Source: M55B167 sp046482825
GTDB lineage: Bacteria > Verrucomicrobiota > Kiritimatiellia > RFP12 > UBA1067
NCBI GenBank assembly: GCA_046482825.1
Contig: JAWOEI010000071.1
Location: 1-22,500 of the forward strand
Direction: 5' to 3'
Length of the DNA: 22,500 nucleotides
Shown here: positions 1 through 7,319 of the stretch, piece after piece
How the letters are laid out: each line of letters begins with the position of its first letter
How positions within the stretch are numbered: the first letter of the stretch is position 1
Made by a program: the position numbers and the translations under genes
Notes under the pieces: model-generated
The model's database searches: none
What the model was told of the DNA's origin: nothing
Seen by the model: only the letters and a program-made list of their open reading frames with translations

Positions 1-408
1 GTGAAAAATCCGCATTTGTTCAGACTCATTTTCCCCCAGTAGCTTCTGCGCCGCGGGGGTGCAGAGGCGTCCCGTAAAATAACCCGCGAGACAGCTTACG
101 CTCATTCCCATAAATGATGCGAGAGTACCGTATATAAATCCGAGTATCATGCCGCAGGCTGTGCTTACAATGCATGAAGGTACAGGTAGCAATATATCAG
201 AAGCTAGCAGAGCACTGAGAATTATGCCGGCATAGAGGGGATGTCTTCGCCCCGTCTTTATAATTCCGCCTGTCCATTCGTCAATGCTTTCACCCCAGAT
301 ACAGAAGGGGATGATTATCAGCAGTGAAACAAAAATAAAAAGTAATATTGTCCGGATTGGAAATTTCATGGCTTGTCTCATAAGCCCGAAGCTGCTTTCA
401 TTCTTCAT
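1..408 (-). CDS. TVP38/DedA (SNARE-associated) family membrane protein, 5' part only
   Basis: The frame is open from an ATG at 408 down to base 1 (136 codons), so the C-terminus lies outside the window. Translation starts MKNESSFGLMRQAMK, then gives a first membrane segment (about residues 18-38: PIRTILLFIFVSLLIIIP), a loop, and a segment containing LLPVPSCIVSTACGMILGF followed by a glycine-spaced stretch ending AGYFTGRL. The [LP]xPxxxxxxxxGxxxG and Y/F-x-GR pattern is the core of the VTT/DedA domain, a family of integral membrane proteins linked to lipid flipping and envelope homeostasis. The exact substrate cannot be told. AAGG abuts the ATG at 408, so an in-frame ATG at 369 or 381 could be the real start. 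It is transcribed away from the methyltransferase at 488, and the two share a 79-base divergent intergenic region. Confidence 0.75.
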   Translation of the reverse strand, partial: MKNESSFGLMRQAMKFPIRTILLFIFVSLLIIIPFCIWGESIDEWTGGIIKTGRRHPLYAGIILSALLASDILLPVPSCIVSTACGMILGFIYGTLASFMGMSVSCLAGYFTGRLCTPAAQKLLGENESEQMRIFH

Positions 409-429
409 CCTTGATTTAAAACTCGCCGC

Positions 430-458
430 TTGTCACTTGTGAAAATAGACAGTATCAT
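430..458 (+). promoter_or_regulatory. Candidate sigma70-type promoter for the methyltransferase
   Basis: TTGTCA (430-435) and TATCAT (453-458) are separated by 17 bases, each matching the consensus hexamer at 5 of 6 positions. A transcript would begin near 465. That leaves a short leader containing AGAGG (477-481) before the start codon at 488. Found by eye; not scored against the background. Confidence 0.5.
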
Positions 459-487
459 ATCATATTCAATTTAATCAGAGGATGAAA

Positions 488-1507
488 ATGAGGGAGAAGG
501 AAGTTTTAACTGTTCAGGGAATAGTCGATTGCGCCAGTGCCTATTACCGTTCGGCTGTTCTTTTCGCGGCATTGGAACATGATGTATTCAGTGTGATAGA
601 AGGTGAAGAGAACAGCGGTGCAACGCTGGATATGATTGCGGAACGCTGTGAATGCAGCCGTTGGGGAATGCGACTGCTGCTCGACGCTTGCGCGGCGACA
701 GGTCTCCTGCGGAAGAATGGTGAAGTATATTCCAACAGCGATGCCGGGCGTACAGTTCTTGTCCAGGGGGCTCCCGGTTATCTGGGTAAGGCAATAGAAT
801 ATAACCGTGATGTATATCCTGCCTGGGGAGAACTGGACAAGCTGGTGAAGACAGGTAAACCGGTGGAAGATCCCGCTGAACATCTCGGCAGCGATTACAA
901 CCGCACAAGCCGTTTTGTTCTTTCCATGCATGGGCGTGCTCTCGGAATTGGCCGCTGTGTTGTACCTGTTATGGATCTTTCAGGATGCACCCGTCTGCTG
1001 GATATGGCGGGTGGTCCCGGAACCTACGCGGTTATGCTGGCGGAAACCTATCCCGAACTGAAATGCGTTACTGTGGATCTTCCCGCAATTTCCGGAGTGG
1101 CGGCAACACTGACAGCCCAAAGCCCCGCCGCAGACCGCGTGGAGTGCAGGGAAGGTGATTATCATACCGATGTTTATGAACACGAGGCATACGATGTTGT
1201 TACAATATTCGGTGCCCTGCATCAGGAAGCCCCCGGAATGATTGTGGATATACTCAAAAGGGCAAATGATGCTCTTAAACCGGGCGGATACATCTATATT
1301 CTCGATATGATGACTGACATCACACACACCTTTCCCGTTTTTTCAGCCCTTTTTGCTGTAAATATGGCTCTGACAACCTTTAACGGATGGGTTTTTTCAG
1401 ACAGCGAACTTTACCAATGGCTTGAAAAAAGCGGTTTTCATGATTGCCGAACTCAACATCTGCCGCCTCCTATGCCTCACTGGCTGGTAAGCGCGAAGAA
1501 AGTATAG
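488..1507 (+). CDS. SAM-dependent O-methyltransferase (Methyltransf_2 type with winged-helix dimerisation domain)
   Basis: An ATG also exists at 482, but the only ribosome-binding site, CAGAGG at 476-481, abuts it. The ATG at 488 has a 6-base spacing, so it is preferred (339 residues). Numbering from 482, residues 10-100 form the N-terminal winged-helix dimerisation region (AALEHDVFSVIE, then LDMIAERCECSRWGMRLLLDA). The Rossmann methyltransferase domain follows: motif I LLDMAGGPG (172-180), acidic VTVDLP after the second strand, GALHQEA (His247, the position of the general base His in plant/bacterial small-molecule OMTs) and LKPGG (265-269). The family methylates hydroxyl groups of small phenolic or polyketide-like molecules; the substrate cannot be predicted. 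No biosynthetic cluster is adjacent, so it may act alone. The 121 bases between its stop and rpe hold no other gene, only the rpe promoter. Confidence 0.82.
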   Translation: MREKEVLTVQGIVDCASAYYRSAVLFAALEHDVFSVIEGEENSGATLDMIAERCECSRWGMRLLLDACAATGLLRKNGEVYSNSDAGRTVLVQGAPGYLGKAIEYNRDVYPAWGELDKLVKTGKPVEDPAEHLGSDYNRTSRFVLSMHGRALGIGRCVVPVMDLSGCTRLLDMAGGPGTYAVMLAETYPELKCVTVDLPAISGVAATLTAQSPAADRVECREGDYHTDVYEHEAYDVVTIFGALHQEAPGMIVDILKRANDALKPGGYIYILDMMTDITHTFPVFSALFAVNMALTTFNGWVFSDSELYQWLEKSGFHDCRTQHLPPPMPHWLVSAKKV

Positions 1508-1590
1508 CGCGTCCCGCAGAGCGAAGCGGCTTCACGTGTATGTCCGAGAATTCCACTTTTGCTCATCGCCCAACAGCACTGATCACCGGG

Positions 1591-1620
1591 TTTGCATTTA
1601 CTGCCGCAGTTCTGTATAAT
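1591..1620 (+). promoter_or_regulatory. Candidate rpe promoter, predicting a nearly leaderless mRNA
   Basis: A perfect TATAAT lies at 1615-1620. Upstream is either TTTGCA (1591-1596, 18-base spacer) or TTGCAT (1592-1597, 17-base spacer). The predicted start of transcription, about 1627, is only two bases from the ATG at 1629, and no Shine-Dalgarno sequence precedes that ATG. This would give rpe, and perhaps lepA behind it, a leaderless transcript. Confidence 0.5.
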
Positions 1621-1628
1621 CAGCGCTT

Positions 1629-2309
1629 ATGAAATTCGGAATATCACCATCTCTTTTAGCTGCTGATTTTGGCTTCCTTGCCGAAGAAACCAAGCGTGTG
1701 GAGGCATCCGGCGCTGATGCCGTTCATCTCGATATAATGGATGGGCATTTTGTGCCCAACCTGAGTTTTGGCCCTGATGTTGTAGCACTTGCAAAACGCG
1801 TTTCCCCTGAACTTTTCAGAAGTGTTCATCTGATGCTTACACGCCCTGATCTTTATATAGATACTTTTGCCGATGCAGGTGCCGATTCGATTCAGATTCA
1901 TGTCGAAGCTGACTGCGATATGTGGAAGACTCTGAAAAGTATACGTTCCCGCGGATTGCGTTCAGGCCTGGTCCTGCGTCCGCAGACAGGTATCGCCATG
2001 CTTAAACCCTATCTGCCGCTCTGTGATGAAGTGCTTTTCATGACAGTTAATCCCGGTTACGGCGGACAGTCTTTTATGCCTGAAGTGTTGCCTGAAATCA
2101 GTGCGCTGCGGGAGTATGCCGACAATGCGGGTATGGCTGATTTTGATATCATGGTTGACGGTGGAATTAATTTTGAAACAGCTGAACAGTGTGCCGCCCG
2201 GGGGGCTAATCTTTTTGTGGCCGGAAGTTTCATGTTTAAACAGGAAAATATGGGTGCCGCTGTGACAGAAATGCGACGGCGCTGTATGTCAAAGTCACAA
2301 CAGCAGTGA
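1629..2309 (+). CDS. rpe: Ribulose-phosphate 3-epimerase
   Basis: Interconverts D-ribulose 5-phosphate and D-xylulose 5-phosphate in the pentose phosphate pathway; cytoplasmic TIM barrel. The 226-residue length is normal for the family. Visible signatures: SPSLLAADF (6-14), VHLDIMDGHFVPN (32-44, with metal/catalytic His33 and Asp35), VHLML (66-70, His67), the phosphate-gripping MTVNPGYGGQSF (138-149) and IMVDGGIN (175-181, with catalytic Asp177), then FVAGS near the end. All expected metal and acid/base residues are present, so it should be active. The AlsE-type allulose-phosphate epimerase is the only close alternative; the general Rpe signatures favour Rpe. lepA follows after 51 bases on the same strand, suggesting co-transcription. 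No Shine-Dalgarno sequence; see the leaderless promoter at 1591-1620. Confidence 0.96.
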   Translation: MKFGISPSLLAADFGFLAEETKRVEASGADAVHLDIMDGHFVPNLSFGPDVVALAKRVSPELFRSVHLMLTRPDLYIDTFADAGADSIQIHVEADCDMWKTLKSIRSRGLRSGLVLRPQTGIAMLKPYLPLCDEVLFMTVNPGYGGQSFMPEVLPEISALREYADNAGMADFDIMVDGGINFETAEQCAARGANLFVAGSFMFKQENMGAAVTEMRRRCMSKSQQQ

Positions 2310-2360
2310 TACACCGTTTTCCGGACGCCGATCCGCCAGAGCCATAAAACACGGATTTCA

Positions 2361-4178
2361 ATGCAGACAAAACTGAAAAATATACGTAATTTTTGTATTA
2401 TTGCCCATATTGATCATGGCAAAACTACACTGTCCGACAGGATTCTGGAGCTGACAAAAGCCATAAATGCCCGGCAGCTTCGTGAGCAGACTCTTGATGC
2501 TATGGATCTTGAACGTGAACGGGGCATCACTATCAAGTCACATCCTGTATCAATGATGTTTACGGCGGCTGACGGTGAATCCTATCTGCTCAATCTGATT
2601 GACACTCCGGGACATGTGGATTTCACCTATGAGGTGTCCCGTAGCATGGGGGCCTGTGAAGGTGCTGTTTTGGTAGTGGATGCCGCGCAGGGGGTTGAAG
2701 CGCAGACAGTAGCCAACACCTATCTGGCACTCGACAACGATCTTGAAATCCTGCCGGTGCTGAATAAAGTGGATCTGCCGGGTGCGGATGCGGAAGCTGT
2801 TTCGCGACAGATCGAGGAGGTACTCGGAATTCCCGTTGATGAGCCGCTTTACATAAGTGCCAAGACAGGCGAGGGCGTTGCTCCGGTTCTGGAAGCTGTC
2901 GTCAAGCATGTGCCTCCACCTGTATCCAAAGGATCCGATGCACCTCTCCGTGCTCTGGTCTTTGATTCTGTCTTTGATGTTTACCGCGGTGTGATTACCT
3001 ATGTGCGGGTTGTGGATGGTTCGTTGAAATCAGGTGATGCCATATCTTTCATCAGGAGCGGACAGACAACGCTTTTACGTGAGGTCGGTATTTTCAGCCC
3101 CACGCAGAAACCTGTGGATGTTCTCGAAGCAGGTCAGGTCGGATATCTTGTGGGAACGATAAAAGATCCCTCGGAAATTAAAATAGGGGATACGGTAACT
3201 TCCGTCAGAGATGGCGTTTCGGAACCGCTGCCTGGTTTCAAAGATGTGCATCCCATGGTTTTCAGCGGTCTTTATCCTGTCAGTACGGATGAATATGAAA
3301 AAGTACGCACGGGTCTTGAAAAACTGCAGCTGAATGATTCCGCCTTCTCTTATCACCCGGAAAGTTCCATCGCACTGGGTTTCGGTTTCCGTTGCGGTTT
3401 TCTGGGGCTGCTTCACATGGAGGTGGTGCAGGAGCGGTTGCGTCGTGAGTTTGATCTGGATATTATAAGCACTCATCCAGCTGTTGTTTACAAAATCGGG
3501 AAAAACGATGGTGAGGTGATGGAAATTGACAATCCTGTTCTGCTTCCGGATGTAACGAGGATAACTCAGATTGAAGAACCTGTCATCAAAGCGACGATCA
3601 TCTGCCCCAGCGACTGCATCGGTGATATGATGCGCATTGTGCTTGAGCGTCGCGGGGAAGTTACCGGAACCGAAAGTCTGGATGCAACCCGTGTGATTAT
3701 TACCTGCGTCATGCCTCTCAATGAAATTTTAATCGATTTTCACGATATGCTCAAAAGTGTGAGTCATGGATATGCTTCCATGGATTATGAGCCGTATGGA
3801 TATCAGACCAGTGATATTGTCAAGATGGATATCATGCTTAACGGAGAAGTTGTTGATGCCTTTTCCTGTATGGTACATCGCGATAAAGCTGTGGCACACG
3901 GCCGCAAAATATGCAAAGCTCTCTCCAAAAGCATTCCTCCGCACATGTTCAAGATACCTGTACAGGCTGCTATCGGACGCAATATAATAGCCCGTGAGGA
4001 TATAAGACCTTTCCGTAAAGATGTTACCGCCAAGCTTTACGGCGGTGATGTTACCCGGAAGCAGAAACTTTTGAAAAAACAGAAAGAGGGCAAGAAACGC
4101 ATGAAGGAGTTCGGACAGGTCAAAGTGCCTCAATCCGCTTTCATCGCTGTGCTCAAAGGAAAGTCAAAAGACAGCTGA
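2361..4178 (+). CDS. lepA: Elongation factor 4 (back-translocating GTPase LepA)
   Basis: A translational GTPase that acts on stalled or mistranslocated ribosomes and in 30S biogenesis. The 605 residues match the usual length of about 600. G-motifs are clear: AHIDHGKTT (15-23, P-loop), RERGITIKS (53-60, switch I), DTPGH (81-85), NKVD (135-138) and SAK (166-168). Domain II follows from about residue 190. The LepA-specific C-terminal region contains LGFGFRCGFLGLLHMEVVQ and the basic tail LKKQKEGKKRMKEFGQ, which together separate it from EF-G, TypA and IF2. Switch I reads GITIKSHPV where many LepA proteins have GITIKAQ. The ATG at 2361 has no Shine-Dalgarno sequence and is preceded by the repeat-like AACACGGATTT (2348-2358). 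The signal peptidase gene follows 92 bases later, the classical lepA-lepB gene order. Confidence 0.97.
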   Translation: MQTKLKNIRNFCIIAHIDHGKTTLSDRILELTKAINARQLREQTLDAMDLERERGITIKSHPVSMMFTAADGESYLLNLIDTPGHVDFTYEVSRSMGACEGAVLVVDAAQGVEAQTVANTYLALDNDLEILPVLNKVDLPGADAEAVSRQIEEVLGIPVDEPLYISAKTGEGVAPVLEAVVKHVPPPVSKGSDAPLRALVFDSVFDVYRGVITYVRVVDGSLKSGDAISFIRSGQTTLLREVGIFSPTQKPVDVLEAGQVGYLVGTIKDPSEIKIGDTVTSVRDGVSEPLPGFKDVHPMVFSGLYPVSTDEYEKVRTGLEKLQLNDSAFSYHPESSIALGFGFRCGFLGLLHMEVVQERLRREFDLDIISTHPAVVYKIGKNDGEVMEIDNPVLLPDVTRITQIEEPVIKATIICPSDCIGDMMRIVLERRGEVTGTESLDATRVIITCVMPLNEILIDFHDMLKSVSHGYASMDYEPYGYQTSDIVKMDIMLNGEVVDAFSCMVHRDKAVAHGRKICKALSKSIPPHMFKIPVQAAIGRNIIAREDIRPFRKDVTAKLYGGDVTRKQKLLKKQKEGKKRMKEFGQVKVPQSAFIAVLKGKSKDS

Positions 4179-4201
4179 CACACTGAAAAAAACAGAAATT
4201 T

Positions 4202-4219
4202 GCTTATCGCGGCATAAGC
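4202..4219. other. Small hairpin in the lepA-lepB spacer
   Basis: GCTTAT (4202-4207) and ATAAGC (4214-4219) form 6-base arms around CGCGGC. There is no following T-run, so it is not a typical terminator. It could be an mRNA processing or stability element between lepA and lepB, or chance. Confidence 0.2.
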
Positions 4220-4270
4220 CTGAAACTGATATTATTACCTCTTTAGCGGACAAACATTATCCGGATTATT

Positions 4271-5431
4271 ATGATTTTTTTTGAAAAACGACGGCTCAGA
4301 AAAGAGATTAAACACCTGATACATCGAGCTTCAGTGCTGAAGGCCAGCAGGGGCGATCTGATGTCTTCCGATGATCTCAATGAACTGAATATCGCCATTG
4401 AAGCTGCCGTAAAAGCCCGGAAATCCGGTGACATAGATGCAATAAAAATGGCCTTTGAAAAACTGGAAAGTCGCATTGATCGTTTGAATCCGCCACGTAA
4501 GTTTGAATGGTTTCATGAGAATTTTGATGTTTTGGTCGTGGCGATTTCCGTTGCAATGGCTTTCCGCGCCTATTTTTACCAGCCCTTTAAAATCCCGACC
4601 GGTTCCATGCGGCCTACACTTTACGGGATACACTCCATTACATGTGACGCGGGAGAACGCACTTTTCTGGATACGCCGCCGATAAGTTTTTTCCGATGGA
4701 TCATAACAGGCACAAGTTTCAAAATTGTTTATTCAAAGGCAAACGGTACAGTGCGTTTCACCAGCGGTGCCGGCAGTAAAAAGCCCGGGTTTATGCCGGT
4801 TATTATCGGTGGTTATCCGCATTATGTTCCAAGTGACGCGTTTGTTAAGAAAGAACATAATATTCCTGTAAACATCAAAGGAGGAGTCGCTAACGGACAG
4901 ATTGTGCGCAAAGGCGATATCCTATGGGCCGGCAAGGTTGTCAGCGGCGATTTTGTTTTTGTCAACCGCTGGAAATGGAACTTTGTACATCCGGAACGCG
5001 GTGAAGTTATGGTTTTTTCCACCCAGGATATCCGCGGCCTGCAGCAGGGAACACACTACATCAAGCGGATGACCGGAACCCCGAACGATACCATGCAGAT
5101 CAAACCTCCCGACCTGATTGTTAACGGTAAGATTATCACCGGTCCCGGACGGCTGGGTATGATAGCACGTAAGGAAAAAATCGGTGAATGGGCCCCGCCG
5201 TATTCAGGATTCAATCCAAGCGGAAGTTCCCGACACCGCGGTCCCGGAAGGCTGTCATCTCCTGAAGACACCGTGACATTAGCATCCGATGAATATTATG
5301 CGATGGGTGACAATTCATTTAACAGCTATGATAGCCGTTACTGGGGGCCTGTGCCCGAAAGAAATCTCCTGGGACCGGCAGCTATTGTGTACTGGCCTTT
5401 TACTTCGCCCAGAATAGGGTTGATAAAGTGA
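4271..5431 (+). CDS. lepB: Signal peptidase I (leader peptidase)
   Basis: A membrane-bound Ser/Lys protease that removes signal peptides from exported proteins (S26 family). Residues 1-80 are a charged, helical, probably cytoplasmic extension that looks coiled-coil-like. One membrane anchor follows (about 86-102), then the catalytic box B KIPTGSMRPTL (107-117) with nucleophile Ser112. Box C is GDFVFVNRW (226-234) with PERGEVMVF (241-249). Box D is YIKRMTGTPNDTM (263-275) with the general-base Lys265. Box E is MGDNSFNSYDSRYWGPV (345-361). At 386 residues it exceeds E. coli LepB (324) because of the N-terminal extension and an insert between boxes B and C (about 120-220). Only one membrane span is evident before Ser112. 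The start has no clear Shine-Dalgarno sequence. It probably shares the lepA transcript. Confidence 0.93.
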   Translation: MIFFEKRRLRKEIKHLIHRASVLKASRGDLMSSDDLNELNIAIEAAVKARKSGDIDAIKMAFEKLESRIDRLNPPRKFEWFHENFDVLVVAISVAMAFRAYFYQPFKIPTGSMRPTLYGIHSITCDAGERTFLDTPPISFFRWIITGTSFKIVYSKANGTVRFTSGAGSKKPGFMPVIIGGYPHYVPSDAFVKKEHNIPVNIKGGVANGQIVRKGDILWAGKVVSGDFVFVNRWKWNFVHPERGEVMVFSTQDIRGLQQGTHYIKRMTGTPNDTMQIKPPDLIVNGKIITGPGRLGMIARKEKIGEWAPPYSGFNPSGSSRHRGPGRLSSPEDTVTLASDEYYAMGDNSFNSYDSRYWGPVPERNLLGPAAIVYWPFTSPRIGLIK

Positions 5432-5471
5432 AACCCTGACCATCAGACGCAGTATTTTATTCAGAGAATTG

Positions 5472-5497
5472 ATCACCGGCAGGCGGCTGATTGTTTT
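5472..5497 (+). terminator. Possible terminator for lepB
   Basis: ATCACCG (5472-5478) can pair with CGG-C-TGAT (5484-5491) with a single bulged C, followed by the T-rich TGTTTT (5492-5497). It lies 41 bases after the lepB stop and just beyond the 3' end of the convergent tRNA gene. Imperfect stem and short T-tract. Confidence 0.35.
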
Positions 5498-5498
5498 A

Positions 5499-5575
5499 TG
5501 GTCGGGACGGAGGGATTTGAACCCCCGACATCCAGCTCCCAAAGCTGGCGCACTACCAGGCTGTGCAACGTCCCG
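5499..5575 (-). tRNA. tRNA-Pro (anticodon UGG)
   Basis: Read on the minus strand from 5575: acceptor CGGGACG pairs with CGTCCCG; TT; D arm GCAC-AGCCTGGTA-GTGC; anticodon stem CCAGC/GCTGG around loop TTTGGGA (anticodon TGG); variable ATGTC; T arm GGGGG-TTCAAAT-CCCTC; discriminator A and an encoded CCA (5499-5501). C1-G72 and A73 are normal tRNA-Pro identity elements. The full cloverleaf pairs with only one G-U in the T stem. It is convergent with lepB. No integrase or duplicated 3' end was seen nearby, so there is no evidence of it being an attachment site. Confidence 0.97.
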
Positions 5576-5694
5576 TAAAATGAGCACATAAGATAGGATA
5601 TATCTGCTTTAATTGCAACAGCAAATTTCAGTGCGTTTTATTTAATTCCGGTGTTCTCCTTTTTTCCCGGCTGGCCGTTCCGATGATGATAGCA

Positions 5695-5744
5695 TGGGCG
5701 CATCTGCGATTATGTTGCGCACAACATAATCGCAGATGCGCCCA
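5695..5744. repeat. Perfect 23-bp inverted repeat (hairpin)
   Basis: TGGGCGCATCTGCGATTATG plus TTG (5695-5717) is exactly complementary to 5722-5744 around a 4-base loop CGCA. It sits about 80 bases beyond the uvrC stop and upstream of tRNA-Pro on the same strand. No T-run follows on either strand. It could be a REP/MITE-like palindromic unit, or an mRNA-end stabiliser for uvrC. Confidence 0.7.
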
Positions 5745-5761
5745 CTGTTGTGGTTATTCAC

Positions 5762-5806
5762 CTTGTTTCCTCTGTGTCATCGTGTCTCCGTGTTAAAATA
5801 ATCATC
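5762..5806. repeat. Degenerate TGTGTC/CCGTGTT intergenic repeat
   Basis: The stretch reads CTTGTTTCCTCTGTGTC, ATCGTGTCTCCGTGTTAAAA, TAATCATC, with GTGT units spaced about 9-10 bases. The last part, CGTGTTAAAATAATCATC (5789-5806), matches 12702-12719 at 17 of 18 bases. It resembles the CACGGA/ACACGGAG-type extragenic sequence seen between genes in many environmental bacteria (recollection, not a search). Confidence 0.45.
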
Positions 5807-5821
5807 TATCGTATTTTAAGC

Positions 5822-7285
5822 TCATGATCGTGTGGAGACCGCTCTATGAATCGCTGTTGCGAGTTTTTCCGTAATGCCGGAGACTTCGGCGATTTCTTCG
5901 ACAGATGCCCGTGCCAGGCGATAGACTGAACCGAAGTGTTTTAATAGCGCATTTTTCTTTACTGGACCGATACCGGGTATTTCATCCAGTGCGGATTCGC
6001 GAATAGTGCGGTTGCGGAGACGTCTGTGGTAATCTACTGCAAAACGGTGGGCTTCATCGCGCAGCCGGATCAGAACCTTGAGGGCCGCGGTGTCATGCGG
6101 CAGAAAAATGGATTGCTTTCCAGGACGGTCCACGACAATCTCCTCCATCTGCTTGGCCAGGCCTATTGCGGGGATATTCAGTCCAAGTTCTTTCAGTGCT
6201 CTCCGGGACGCCCTGAGCTGGGTTATGCCTCCATCTATCATAATCAGATCCGGCATCCGACCGCCTTCGTTATGTAAACGTTTATAGCGCCTTGAAATGA
6301 CCTCGGCCATGGAGCGGGGGTCGTCTGCGCCTTCTACTGTTTTTATGCGGAAGCGGCGGTAGTAGCGTTTGTCAGGAATGCCGTCGGTAGAAACAACCAT
6401 GCTGGCGACAGAATTTGTTCCGAAGAGATTGGATATATCAAATCCTTCAATGCGGTGGGGTATGATCTTGAGTCCCAGCCGTATCTTGAGGTCTTTAATT
6501 CCCTTGTGAGCTTCCGCTCTCTGAATTTCAGGCGGTGTCTTGACTTTCGCTTTTTGACGCAGCATCTGGCGCAGGGCAATCCACGTGTCACGGAATTGCG
6601 CCGCTTTTTCAAAGTCATGCTTTTCGGCAGCATCTTCCATCAGTTCCCTGACCTCTTCAATCACTGCCATGCGTTCACCCCGGAGAAATGCGCAGGCTTC
6701 GTTAAAACGCCTGCGATATTCTTCCAGGGTAACATTTCCTGTACAGGGCGCGGAACAGAAGCGGATGATGTCATTCATGCAGTGTCTGTGGGTTTCTTCA
6801 TCGGGAATAATAGGGGAACATTTGCGAAGTCCGTAACGACGTTCCACGAAATTCAGCACGGTGCGGACAACTGTTGAAGAAGGAAACGGACCGAAATAAG
6901 CAGCTCCGTCATTCCGGATGATACGGCAGGTTGTCAGGCGCGGCACCGGAGCATCAGGATCGGCTTTCAGAGCAAGATAACGTTTGTCGTCACGAAGCAG
7001 AATATTGTAACGTGGTCTGTACTGTTTGATCAGACTGCCTTCAGTAAGCAGGGCTTCGGCTTCGTTGCGCACAAGCAAAATGCTGAGATCCTCCACGCTG
7101 TTGACCATACTGCGCAGTTTGGGCGGTGCATTGCGCATAGTTGATGGACGGAAGTAACTCTGCACGCGTTTACGCAGTGAAAGAGCTTTGCCTATGTATA
7201 TTATGGATCCTTTACGGTCGCGCATCATATAGCATCCGGGCTTGTCCGGTAGCTCTCTCAGCTTCTTTTTAAGTTCCTTGTTCAT
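5822..7285 (-). CDS. uvrC: UvrABC excinuclease subunit C, compact form
   Basis: Makes the dual incisions in nucleotide excision repair after UvrAB marks damage. The frame is open upstream, but homology starts at MNKELKKKLRELPDKPGCY, so the ATG at 7285 is chosen (487 residues). GIY-YIG nuclease: PGCYM and IIYIGKA (16-34), RKRVQSYF, catalytic Glu82 in LLTEGSLIKQY, then YNILLRDDK. A Cys quartet C156, C169, C177, C181 matches the UvrC iron-sulfur ligands. The UVR/UvrB-binding helix pair spans about 206-242. The RNase H-like domain carries GFDISN (Asp283), MIDGG (Asp351) and RDEAH (His413). A C-terminal HhH pair has IPGIGPVKK and VSGIT. Only about 40 residues separate the UVR helices from FDIS, against roughly 160 in E. 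coli UvrC (610 residues), so the linker region is missing while all catalytic residues remain. No Shine-Dalgarno sequence. It lies 34 bases behind the ABC exporter gene. Confidence 0.93.
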   Translation of the reverse strand: MNKELKKKLRELPDKPGCYMMRDRKGSIIYIGKALSLRKRVQSYFRPSTMRNAPPKLRSMVNSVEDLSILLVRNEAEALLTEGSLIKQYRPRYNILLRDDKRYLALKADPDAPVPRLTTCRIIRNDGAAYFGPFPSSTVVRTVLNFVERRYGLRKCSPIIPDEETHRHCMNDIIRFCSAPCTGNVTLEEYRRRFNEACAFLRGERMAVIEEVRELMEDAAEKHDFEKAAQFRDTWIALRQMLRQKAKVKTPPEIQRAEAHKGIKDLKIRLGLKIIPHRIEGFDISNLFGTNSVASMVVSTDGIPDKRYYRRFRIKTVEGADDPRSMAEVISRRYKRLHNEGGRMPDLIMIDGGITQLRASRRALKELGLNIPAIGLAKQMEEIVVDRPGKQSIFLPHDTAALKVLIRLRDEAHRFAVDYHRRLRNRTIRESALDEIPGIGPVKKNALLKHFGSVYRLARASVEEIAEVSGITEKLATAIHRAVSTRS

Positions 7286-7319
7286 TTTTAAGTCCGCGGA
7301 TCTTCGCAGATATTGCAAT

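Noticed and set aside
5499..5575. tRNA-Pro gene as an integration site
   Set aside because: No integrase, no duplicated tRNA 3' end and no change of gene character around it.
6455..6877. 140-codon plus-strand frame
   Set aside because: Opposite-strand shadow of uvrC, whose conserved domains cover the whole stretch.
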